Of a stretch of 64,000 nucleotides of DNA, positions 54,115 through 64,000 are shown piece after piece. A model generated the notes under the pieces. The model saw nothing but the letters and a program-made list of their open reading frames with translations, was not told the DNA's origin and searched no databases. The stretch covers positions 1,786,001 through 1,850,000 of the forward strand of contig OX345646.1 in assembly GCA_947044365.1 (NCBI GenBank), given 5' to 3'. Every line of letters begins with the position of its first letter. Positions within the stretch are counted from its first letter, which is position 1. The position numbers and the translations under genes are program-made. Source of the stretch: Petrosia ficiformis (lineage: Eukaryota > Porifera > Demospongiae > Haplosclerida > Petrosiidae).

Positions 54115-57100
54115 TTACTGAATGTGTTCAGTGTAGTCAAAATCACCAACTGCTGAAGTACTGGTTTGAGAAAGGGAGTGGTCAGTTGTATCATACTGTA
54201 AAGAGAAACACAAAATGAATAATGATTCAATTTGATTTTAGACGTTTGGTTGTGGTGATGATGTATGAGCTACAGTGTACATTATTATGTATCAAGTTGC
54301 TCTCTTCATATCAGTCTGACCTCCCTCAGTTGATTATGGTCTTCCTCACTCTCTTGTTCAGTTCAATAAATATACACATACATGGACAATGTTGAACTGA
54401 ACAAAAAGGTGAGGAAGAACACCCGAGGCAAGGTCAGACTGATGGGAAGAGAGCTAATTGATACATACCTTTGCATATAAAGACAAATCTTCATCAGAAT
54501 TTTGATCATCATTTTCTCCATTAAAAGAACTAGTTCTGTTTAGAAAGTATATATATGTTCATAAGATGACATTTTAGGAGAATGACACAAAATCAACTAG
54601 AAGTATACAATGTTTAATACTATACATGTACATGTATTCACATGTAGGTAGCTATTGTGGAACCTCTCTATTCCTAGCACCCTGAAATGAGGACACCCCT
54701 ACATTGAGGACACTTAAAAATGTCCCAAGCTGTGCTTTATAATATAAATAATTCACCACTGAAATGAGGACACCCCTGAAATCAGGACAGTTAATTTGGT
54801 CCCAATGGTGTCTGGAATAGCACACACAAGTAGGGAATAACCACCACTCACGCTATTCAGCATGAATTAACCACCACTCAGATGAATTAACCACCTCTCA
54901 GATAATTTATATTGGCTATTGAGACACAGTTAAGGATAAACAGCACTAAATGCAAATTAAAATCAGACCACCACTCTAAATATCCTGGGCAGACAGAACA
55001 TATCTATCACAATGCTGCACTATAAAGGGGATTAGTTAGAGTCTAAAACAATACTACATGTAGTACAGTGTACACGTGTACAGTATATGTCAATAAAATG
55101 TCACCATACAGTAACAGTAATTATGTTGTCAGTATAGTATAGTAATTACTGTATCACTACTGTGGTGTTCAACTGACAAGTACAGTATATGTCAATAAAA
55201 TGTCACCATACAGTAACAGTAATTACCTTAGTTCTACTGTCAGTATAGTATAGTAATTACTGTCTCACTACTGTGGTGTTCAATTGACAAGTATACCAAT
55301 TACTGTCAAAACTACTGTTGAACTACTATAGTGTGAAAATGAAACTACTGAGTAATTACCGTAATGTATGTTGACTTTTTATTGACATACATGTACATGT
55401 ACATGTATACTGTACATGTAACTTACTTAGTAGTTGTTACAACATGACTGTCAATGTGTTGCCTTTTTCCCTTCTGTGTACTAGTAACACCTAATCCAGA
55501 ATGAAGTAATTTATCAATATCAGTGTTACCAGCTTCAGATGTACTTAAACCATGTAGTCCCACTCCTGTCTCACCACTAAAATCAGTTAAAGTAGTCTTT
55601 AAAAATTTATAATCCTGGTTACTCGTCAAACTTGTTATAGTTGTTGAAGTACTGGTACTATAGAGAGATAAGCCACTTGTCATGACAGCACTAGATGTGT
55701 GTGGGCTAACAGTTGTTGTACCGACTACTGATTGGCTCTGTGTGGATGTAATGATGGATGAAATGGGTTGCTTGTAAGTAAATGAAGTAACTGTTGTAGA
55801 AGTTGGAGAAGAAAGAGCAGTCGATGACATAGTTGTAGAAAATGGATGTGTAACTGAAGTTGTCGTCCTTGTCAAAGGAGGAATAGAGCTCGTTGTTGTG
55901 ATGGGCGAGATGGTTGTAATCGACTTTGACACAGTTGAGGATGGGTGTGAAATTGAAGAGAGAGTTTTAGCAGTTGTGGTATTTGACGATATAAATGTAT
56001 TGGAGGATGTTGTAGCCACATGGGGTACATTTGAAGAAGGGACTATGGTTGCCGTGGTAGTCACTATATGATCTGTAGAAAGCCCAGTCATTTCTCTAAT
56101 AGAATTAGGATTGCTTCTAGCTCTTCTAAGTAGTTGTAAAAGTAATGGAGTATCCGATGTAGAGTTCAGTTGTAAGTCACCTGCTAAATTTTCTCGACCG
56201 TTGTATGATTTTAACTTTAAAGAGAGACAGACAGACAGATAAACAGGGAGTTAGATAATGATGTCATTATTATGTTTCCAAAGTGGTTTTGATCAATGGA
56301 TTACATGTAAGGGTTTCATTTAGAAAATTCGTTAAGGAGAGGCGAAACGTGAATTTGAAAGACTTTGAAGGGGCAACATACATGTACAAGGTTATCATAG
56401 TCTGCTTATTAGCAAACAAATTTCAAAGGGACAAACCTACATGTATAGCAAGGGGGAGTGAATGCCCCTCCCCTCCTCCCCCTAAATAAAACCATGAATA
56501 TTCAAGATGTTACTATGGAAACGAGCAGATAGGTCTTCTAGTGCAGTGTAATTACACAAGTGAAAGTCACTTTCATATATACACTGTGTGGTTGGTTACC
56601 ATGGTGATTGAACCCATAGTAAATTTCAATATTCATATTTTTTTCCTTTAAATACATGTTTCTGATAAGCTCATACGGCGCACCATTGGCCCAAAAGCTT
56701 CTTATTTGCCACTGCAAAATTTGTCTTTGGGTCAGATAATACAGTTAATTATGATTATATTGATACTAACAGCGACATTTTGTTAATTAGCTCTCAAGAT
56801 GTATTCCCAATAGTACACACACTAACCATTGTTGAGCCAAGAAAAACTCTGATGTACATGTACATGTATCTACTTCATTAACACTTGGTATCAGCAAAAA
56901 ATAACTAATCACAATGAATCACCACACCGTGGAGATAAAATCTTATGTGAAACCCAGGGCATATATTCATTTACATAAATTACATGTACATACCACATCT
57001 GTTTCAGGATCAAACACTGAACAAGTAAAATCGAGTTGAAAAAACTGTAAAAATTCTCTAACCAGACCTGCAGTGAACTGACCTACAAATACAAGATGTA

Positions 57101-60100
57101 TCAAATAATGTCATGTACTGTACATGTATTTACATGTACAGTACATGTACATGTATTTACATCATATACATAAGTTTAAAATTTCTACATGTACACGTAC
57201 ATGCATATTTAAAGTCTGTTTACGTTCATGATGACCTTAAAATTAGGATATGATGACTTATATGTACTATAGTGTATAGTTTAATGTCATAATGTTAATA
57301 CATGATTATACTGTAACTCAATAATGAAGGTGAAATTTGACATACATGTACACAAAAAGAACAAGAATATGAAAATGGTGCAGGTAAAAAATTGTTGGCC
57401 ATTTCAAACTAAAGTTATGAACATTTTTGTAAATTTGAGTGATGTTTAGTAAGGAATTATGTATTTAGATTATACATGTATATGTACATTGTACATATAC
57501 ATGTACATATACATGTACAATCAATCAATCGTGTATATGTAAATGTACAATTATACATACACATATACATGAACATATACAATTACACATGTACATAATT
57601 ATATATGTACATATACATGTCATGTACATATACATGTATATGTACAATACAGTAAACTGACACAATCAATACATAATTAAGCACATATCAACAATTTACA
57701 TGTACAATATAGTAAACTGACACAATCAATACATAATTAAGCACGTGTCAACAATTTACATGTACAATATAGTAAACTGACACAATCAATACATAATTAA
57801 GCACATATCAACAATTTACATGTACAATATAGTAAACTGACACAATCAATACATAATTAAGCACATATCAACAATTTACATGTACAATATAGTAAACTGA
57901 CACAATCAATACATAATTAAGCACATGTCAACAATTTACATGTACAATATAGTAAACTGACACAATCAATACATAATTAAGCACATGTCAACAATTTACA
58001 TGTACAATATAGTAAACTGACACAATCAATACATAATTAAGCACATGTCAACAATTTACATGTACAATATAGTAAACTGACACAATCAATACATAATTAA
58101 GCACATATCAACAATTTACATGTACAATATAGTAAACTGACACAATCAATACATAATTAAGCACATATCAACAATTTACATGTACAATATAGTAAACTGA
58201 CACAATCAATACATAATTAAGCACATATCAACAATTTACATGTACAATATAGTAAACTGACACAATCAATACATAATTAAGCACATATCAACAATTTACA
58301 TGTACAATACAGTAAACTGACACAATCAATACATAATTAAGCACATGTCAACAATTTACATGTACAATATAGTAAACTGACACAATCAATACATAATTAA
58401 GCACATGTCGACAATTTACATGTACAATATAGTAAACTGACACAATCAATACATAATTAAGCACATATCGACAATTTACATGTACAATATAGTAAACTGA
58501 CACAATCAATACATAATTAAGCATATATCAACAATTTACATGTACAATATAGTAAACTGACACAATCAATACATAATTAAGCACATATCAACAATTTACA
58601 TGTACAATATAGTAAACTGACACAATCAATACATAATTAAGCACATGTCAACAATTTACATGTACAATATAGTAAACTGACACAATCAATACATAATTAA
58701 GCACATGTCAACAATTTACATGTACAATATAGTAAACTGACACAATCAATACATAATTAAGCACATATCAACAATTTACATGTACAATATAGTAAACTGA
58801 CACAATCAATACATAATTAAGCACATATCAACAATTTACATGTACAATATAGTAAACTGACACATAATTAAGCACATGTCGACTGAACATTAAAGTTTAG
58901 CTACAGTACAGTACAAATTGCTTACCATCTTTGGTCTTCAAGAAGCTGTTCAATCTATCATTGACAAGAGAGTGTGGTTTCTAAAAGAAAAAAAATGACT
59001 TGTTAAATTTATAAGTTGAGCAAGAAATCCCTCAAGAGGGGAACATATATCAGTGATCTTTCTTCTCGTCAGTCAAGAAGATTATTCAAAAAAGTTGTTC
59101 GCAAATGGAATAGTGATCAGCTGAAGAAGGTATGTATACATTATATATGGTGTATATCAATAAAATGTCACCATACAGTGCAGTAATTACTAATTTACTA
59201 GGTCTGCAACAACTATTCGTTCTGTCAGGATATCTGCCAGATACCAAACTCGGCATCCTATAACCTGATCAGAGGCCATGTGGATGTCACATGACTACAT
59301 GTGGTCATTGCATATGCACAAACCAGTGCCTGGTTTTATTGTAGTGTGAAAATTTTGAGGAAGATGATGGCTACCAGGTAGCATACGAGCCTTGTTTGGA
59401 ACTAATTTGAACTGATTTTTTTTTACTGTAAATTAGTAATATATACTGTACTTGTTAATAATTGGTATTATAATTTTACTAAAATTAAATCATTAACCAA
59501 ACATCCTGATGTTTGTTTGTTACAACAGTGCAACAGGGCTGCAGTGAATTACTATTTACTGCAGCCTGGGCTGTATTTAGGGGGGGGGGGGCGGGGGGGA
59601 GCATTGGCCCCCTCTTACCGATATTTCGCCCCCCCTTGAACATTGACAAATAATAATTAATGATTTTCAAAATAACAGTCCTTACACCTACTGTATATAG
59701 AGTAACAATTAGCCTAAGAATGCATGTAAAGTGAGCTTTGAGCCTCTACTATATGTAAAATTTTCCCCCAAACCCCCGTAGCTTTACACGTGCTTACACA
59801 CAAACTGGGGGGCGTTGCCCCCCCCCCCCCTTCATTCCCAGACACACATATTTCCCCCCCCCCCTTCCACAGAATCCTAAATACAGCACTGGCAGCCATA
59901 GTAATTAATTACTCAGTAGTTTCATTTCCACACTACAGTAGTTCAACAGTAGTTTTGACAGTAATTGGTATACTTGTCAGTTGAACACCACAGTAGTGAG
60001 ACTATACTGACAGTAGAAACTAAGGTAATGACTATTACTGTATGGTGACATTTTATTGATATATAGTTTATAGACTACAGTATTATATGTATATCTACAC

Positions 60101-61000
60101 TCATACACTGTACATATACTTCCTAGTATCTGATTCCATTGTTTATTTTTAAAGTAGCAATAAAGTTTAAGAAACCACATATTAGCAGACTGATTATGAT
60201 ATCAGTTACATGTGTACATGTACATCAAAACTAAATGTAAGATGATACTGATACTAATAATTACTGATTATCGACATCAATAATCCTAAATGTTCTACAA
60301 AGTGTCTTAGAAGACACCAGATGGCCTCTCAGAGAGTTCAATTGAACTTCTAAGGGTAAGATTATGCTTGATGTTAGTATATATTGCCTCTTCTGTTCCC
60401 CCTCCCTAACTTTCAACACAACATACATGTAACTAATGGAAACTATGATGACATATATATAATTATTCATATAATATATGTGAAGTTTAGGTTTCATAAT
60501 TAGTATATGCCACAGTGATAAGGGCGTGGTCTGCCAAACTCAATCCTAGGGCCAACTAACTATTTTAAGGTCTTACGTTAACCTTTTTTAAAACCATAAC
60601 CTTCCATGGCTAAGGTAACAACTGACCATGGTTCGGTGGACCACGCCCTTTTTGCTATGCTAAACTTCACTTGTACCCAAATGTTCATTAGAGGCTGGCA
60701 ACATACAATTTATTTTTAAGTCTGTTTGTCAGTTACACCTAATCAAAACAACACTTACATCTTTTTTTTCATGTCCTTCCAAAGCAAGAAACACACTGGC
60801 CCTCAGTTCTGCCTAAAGAAATAAAAGTGGGTGTCGGCTGATTATATTACTCTTTATATCAAGTATAAACCAGTGAGCAAATCAATTGAAAATACTCAAT
60901 ACTACATATAACTCACTCTAATCTTTCCTAATACCCCTTGGGATTCTAATGTCTGGGCAACCAAATCTCTAAGTTCCGAATCTTGTTCTTCACCCGCCAT
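54115..61000 (-). CDS. CEP43: CEP43 (FGFR1OP/FOP) centrosomal protein, 7 exons
   Basis: Exons in transcript order: 61000-60917, 60812-60759, 58980-58926, 57082-56994, 56214-55427, 54535-54469, 54195-54115; all GT-AG, all phases agree, 405 aa plus stop (human FOP is about 400). The N-terminus AGEEQDSELRDLVAQTLESQ, GVLGKIRAELRASVFLALEG, KPHSLVNDRLNSFLKTKDG, LVREFLQFFQLDFTCSVFDPE and NGRENLAGDL follow the FOP dimerisation/LisH-containing domain closely. FOP anchors CEP350 and CAP350-type partners at centrioles and helps ciliogenesis. The large exon 5 adds a Ser/Thr-rich linker of about 200 residues with little identity; the acidic end SDEDLSLYAKYDTTDHSLSQ is FOP-like. The start is fixed by position relative to the FOP N-terminus. 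Shares a promoter region with the mannosidase gene. Confidence 0.92.
54655..54830. mobile_element. GAACCTCTC-type TIR element
   Basis: TGGAACCTCTCTATTCCTAG, AATGAGGACACCCCT and CCAATGGTGTCTGGAATAG resemble termini and body of pogo/Tc1-like non-autonomous elements. Relatives at 11028-11175, 13320-13385 and 51200-51290. CEP43 intron 5. Confidence 0.55.
55079..55390. mobile_element. MITE family C, compound copy
   Basis: Two left halves in tandem (starting 55079 and about 55186, each TACAGTATATGTCAATAAAA) followed by one right end TTTTTATTGACATAC. CEP43 intron 5, just downstream of the donor of the big exon. Confidence 0.75.
56660..56852. mobile_element. MITE family B, copy in CEP43 intron
   Basis: TTTCTGATAAGCTCATACGG, GCGCACCATTGGCCCAAAAG, then TAGTACACACACTAACCATT: same order as the 6545 and 30364 copies. 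The right TIR is degenerate. Confidence 0.68.
57643..58885. repeat. 60-bp satellite, about 20 copies
   Basis: Unit TACATGTACAATATAGTAAA-CTGACACAATCAATACATAA-TTAAGCACATATCAACAATT, repeated with exact 60-bp register from 57661 to 58860. Copies differ almost only at a few sites (CACATATCA, CACATGTCA, CACGTGTCA, CACATGTCG). Lies in CEP43 intron 3. Confidence 0.97.
59146..60068. mobile_element. MITE family C copy split by later insertions
   Basis: Left half 59146-59195 (TATATCAATAAAATGTCACC) and right half 59896-60068 (TACTCAGTAGTTTCATTTCC onward to ATGGTGACATTTTATTG) belong to one element, separated by about 700 bp. Within the insert, 59564-59895 is itself bounded by inverted CTGTATTTAGG and CCTAAATACAG and carries long G-only and C-only runs. 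Confidence 0.68.
60515..60655. mobile_element. Short TIR element in CEP43 intron 2
   Basis: Inverted ends AAGGGCGTGGTCTGCCAA and GGACCACGCCCTTTTTG; about 140 bp, with internal CCATAACCTTCCATGGCTAA. Confidence 0.6.
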
Positions 61001-61090
61001 TTTATTCAAAAATCTGTCACGTGATCTGATTAACAAACCACGTGATAAATAAGGGCTGGCCTAATTCAAAACTAATTATTAGTTGCTGTA
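61001..61090. promoter_or_regulatory. Bidirectional promoter, CEP43 / class I mannosidase
   Basis: Only 90 bp separate the two divergent start codons. The interval contains two CACGTG E-boxes (61018-61023 and 61039-61044), each in the context CACGTGAT, 21 bp apart on centre, i.e. two helical turns. No TATA box is evident. CACGTG is bound by bHLH-ZIP factors (USF, MYC/MAX, MITF/TFE); which one acts here is unknown. Confidence 0.7.
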
Positions 61091-63496
61091 ATGTCTATGT
61101 TACAATCGTATCACAAGAATGGAAGAACGTTTGGACCTAATGGAAAAGGAGCTATCAGAGGACTCAAATTTAGAGAGATTCATTTATTGATATTTTTGTT
61201 TGTGACTTTCAGTTTTGCATGGTGTTTGCTGGTGTTGTATATGCCTGAAATGCAGACCACAGACACCAGTTTCGAAGCAACTTACAAAAAATTCATACAC
61301 AGATCACCTAGTGGAATTGATACTAGTAGGGAAAACACAGCTACAGAAGGACAGCTGAACAGTGATAGTCAGAGACCAAATTTTGAGAATGGGGCTGAGG
61401 GTAATCAACCTGTTGCTGGTCAGCCACCAATGATTCGAAGGCCGAAATTAAATCCAGAGCATGGGGCTGAGGGTAACCAACCTGCTACAGCTGGTCAGCC
61501 ACCAAGGATCAAAAGACCGGAATTTAATCAAGAGAATGGGCCCCAGTCCAAAAACTATGGGAATGAACCTAATAGAGAAGGGAATGATCCTGAAACAGAT
61601 GATGATGATGATGATGATAATGAACACATTGTTGATAACAAAGAACACCATCATGATGGAGATGTCCATGATACATACCAGATAAGACTACATGTAGCAA
61701 GAGAGAGAAGAGACAAAGTCAAAGAGGTGAGCGTACAGTATATGTCTATAAAAAGTCACCATACAGTACAGTTTTGACAGTACTTGTAAATTGAACACCA
61801 CAGTAGTGAGACAGTAATTACTATACTATACTGACAATAGAACTAAGATAATTACTGTTACTGTATGGTGACATTTTATTGACATATACTGTAAATATAT
61901 GCCCTAAAATAAGTTTGAGTATTAATTCATACATTGTGTATTGCACTAATCATACTGCATGATTTTGGTCTGCCAATATTATCACAATGACAAAATGTTG
62001 TCTTACTGCAATTAAATAATAGTTGATCACACACAATAAGTTATTATGGCCCGTCGGGCCATCCCTATGATTGCTTTCCCACGGGTTCGAACTATATATA
62101 TATATATTTTTTTTTTTTTCTTGTGTCACCTACGTGAGTACATGTATGTGTTGTATACGTAGTTAAGGAAGTTACATCATTCCCGGGGGCAATTAATGGG
62201 TGTGGCACGTAAAAGAACGCGCGATCAAGCTCTACAGACCAACAGAAAGAAAACTGTGTAGCTTGCGTACAAATAGCTAGCTATCCTACCTGAAATATAT
62301 TCTTTAAGTTCTACAGGGTTCTTTAAAAGGTAAACAGAGTAGATAATCAAAATAATAATGAATGATGAATGATGGACACCACAAAGCAGTCATAGGGATA
62401 CTTTTATCTTCACTTAAATTTGTAAAGCAATCATAGGGATGTTTTTTTTTTCTCAATATACACTTGTCATATACATGTATATAACTATATGTACATGTAT
62501 ATAATGTATGCAGTTGAAACATTTAATCTTGAGCAATATTCTCTCAAAACGAGGAACAGAATTGCCCATTTATCCATCTGTACATTCACTATTTCATCCA
62601 TTCACTATTCCATTCATTTATTCACTATTCCATCCATTCATTCACTGTTCCATCCATTCATTCATTCACTATTCCATTCATCCATTTACTATTCCATTCA
62701 TTCATTCACTATTCCATTCATCCATTTACTATTCCATTCATTCATTCACTGTTCCATCCATCCATTCATTCACTATTCCATTCATCCATTTACTATTCCA
62801 TTCATTCATTCACTATTCCATTCATCCATTTACTATTCCATTCATTCATTCACTATTCCATTCATCCATTTACTATTCCATTCATTCATTCACTGTTTCA
62901 TCCATCCATTCATTCACTATTCCATTCATCCATTTACTATTCCATTCATTCATTCACTGTTCCATTCATTCATGTACTATTCCATCCATCCATTTACTAT
63001 TCCATCCATTCATTCACTATTCCATTCATTCATGTACTATTCCATTCATCCATTCACTATTCCATCCATTCATCTATCCCATCCATTCACTATTCCATCC
63101 ATTCATTCACTATTCCATTCATTCATGTACTATTCCATTCATCCATTCACTATTCCATCCATTCATCTATCCCATCCATTCACTATTCCATCCATTCATC
63201 TATCCCATCCATCCATTCATCCATCTGTCCAGATCCTTTATTTCATCTATCCATGATGATTCATCATTTCTTTTCCTCAGATGATCAAACATGCATGGGA
63301 TGGATACGCCAAGTATGCATTTGGTGATAATGAATTGAAACCAGTATCAAGGAGAGGTCACTCGGCAGCTATATTTGGTAAAACCAGACTAGGTGCTACC
63401 CTTGTCGATAGTCTTGATACATTATATATTGCTGGTCTATATGATGAGTTTAATCAAGGAAGAGATTGGGTCAAAGATAATTTCAATATTGATGAG
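61091..63496 (+). CDS. Class I alpha-1,2-mannosidase (GH47, MAN1A-like), 5' two exons
   Basis: Exon 1 61091-61726 (212 codons, phase 0) and exon 2 63281-63496 (72 codons, phase 0); the gene continues off the right edge. Exon 1 encodes a type II Golgi membrane topology: short basic cytoplasmic tail, one hydrophobic anchor (about residues 31-53, LLIFLFVTFSFAWCLLVLY), then a low-complexity luminal stem with two GAEGNQP repeats and an Asp-rich run. Exon 2 opens the catalytic domain: MIKHAWDGYAKYAFGDNELK, P.S..GHSAAIFG, GATLVDSLDTLYIAGL, DWVKDNFN, closely following the GH47 pattern (KHAW..Y..YA.G.NEL.P, GATIVDALDTL). GH47 Golgi enzymes trim Man alpha-1,2 residues from N-glycans with bound calcium. 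The catalytic acids lie outside the window. Confidence 0.9.
61734..61893. mobile_element. MITE family C, short complete copy (160 bp)
   Basis: TACAGTATATGTCTATAAAA at the left and TTTTATTGACATATACTGTA at the right are inverted ends bounded by TA; inserted 8 bp after the donor of mannosidase exon 1. Confidence 0.85.
62045..62466. mobile_element. MITE family A, copy 3
   Basis: ATGGCCCGTCGGGCC and TIR CCCTATGATTGCTTT (62063-62077) at the left, AAAGCAATCATAGGG (62423-62437) and TATACACTTG at the right; interior as in copies at 13384 and 15961. Confidence 0.85.
62575..63235. repeat. TTCCATTCATTCATTCACTA satellite
   Basis: About 660 bp of 16-20-bp CATTCACTATTCCATTCATC units in 32-40-bp pairs with higher-order repeats, ending 45 bp before mannosidase exon 2. 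Two long overlapping plus-strand frames through it (62489-63284) are repeat artefacts. Confidence 0.93.
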
Positions 63497-64000
63497 GTGA
63501 TTTGTGTTGTATGTACATGTACTGTACATATGGTACACAATGTATTATGTATATACATGTATACTTTTACTGTATACGATTCTACATATACATGTACATG
63601 TAAACATGTAATAAAACATGTAATAACACATGTACATACATGTACATGTACATGTGTATTCCTCGCATTCTGTTTGCTAATACATGTAACTAGACAGATG
63701 TTGATCATCAGAAAGGTGAGCCTGAAGAATTACATCAATACATGTACATGTACATGTACATGTACATTGTAAATAGGGAATACAGTAACTACCCATTGAA
63801 GTGCATGTAGCATTCAAACAAACTTTCAAGATCATAGAGCATTCATAGAAATAGATCTTCACTTCAGGCTCACCCCAATCATATATACAGTATACATGAA
63901 AATTCATGTGTCTAGCATGCTAGCAAAAGGCGCAAACACACACACAACAAACAAACAAGCAGCCACAACGGCTTCATTAAACATTAGAGCAGCCACTATG
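63497..64000. other. Intron of the mannosidase gene
   Basis: No further GH47 exon seen. ACATGTACATGT runs dominate 63510-63770; 63911-64000 starts another GCATGCTAGCAAAAGG / CAGCCACAACGGCTT repeat. Confidence 0.55.

Noticed and set aside
61448..61669. Minus-strand frame opposite mannosidase exon 1
   Set aside because: Shadow of the Asp/His-rich coding sequence on the other strand.
62489..63284. Two overlapping plus-strand open frames of about 255 codons
   Set aside because: They translate a CATTCACTATTC satellite (Ile-His-Ser-Leu-Phe repeats) in the mannosidase intron and have no other support.

Overview
This is animal (metazoan) nuclear DNA. Split genes with GT-AG introns, AT-rich introns and intergenic DNA packed with short terminal-inverted-repeat (TIR) elements and microsatellites, and a gene set of a ciliary dynein-like protein, the centrosomal protein CEP43/FOP, a Golgi class I alpha-mannosidase and cAMP-receptor-like 7TM receptors all fit. 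The overall style, including the very frequent palindrome ACATGT, suggests a demosponge such as Amphimedon, but that attribution is inference and was not searched.

Layout. (1) 1-5.3 kb: two minus-strand paralogues of a cAMP-receptor/GPR157-like 7TM receptor (the first cut by the window edge), a possible upstream exon, a third copy reduced to its C-terminal tail, and a hAT-type DNA transposon remnant with a perfect 8-bp target-site duplication. (2) 6,054-53,432, plus strand: the 3' part of a very large dynein-heavy-chain-like gene. I could assemble 48 exons whose phases all agree (about 2,830 codons), running from the AAA1-AAA2 connector through AAA2, AAA3, AAA4, stalk, AAA5, AAA6 and the C-terminal domain. 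Its nucleotide sites are partly degenerate, as in DNHD1. AAA1 and the tail lie outside the window. (3) 8.3-23 kb, minus strand, inside a 17.8-kb intron of that gene: a tandem array of intronless genes and pseudogenes for a Cys-rich, GIY-YIG-like protein family that I do not recognise. A further copy sits antisense in another intron at 34.2-34.9 kb. The array contains a one-base frameshift, a local inversion, nested element insertions and truncated copies sharing one breakpoint. (4) 54,115-61,000, minus strand: a complete seven-exon CEP43 (FGFR1OP/FOP) gene of 405 codons, convergent with the dynein-like gene and carrying a roughly 20-copy 60-bp satellite in an intron. (5) 61,091 to the right edge, plus strand: the 5' end of a class I alpha-1,2-mannosidase (GH47, MAN1A-like), head to head with CEP43. 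The two start codons are 90 bp apart, with two CACGTG boxes between them.

The dynein-like protein and CEP43 both point to cilium/centrosome biology. The mannosidase acts in Golgi N-glycan trimming and is linked to CEP43 only by the shared promoter. The most unusual content is the GIY-YIG-like array and its placement inside the giant dynein intron. All calls come from reading the sequence and recalled family patterns; no alignment or database search was run.
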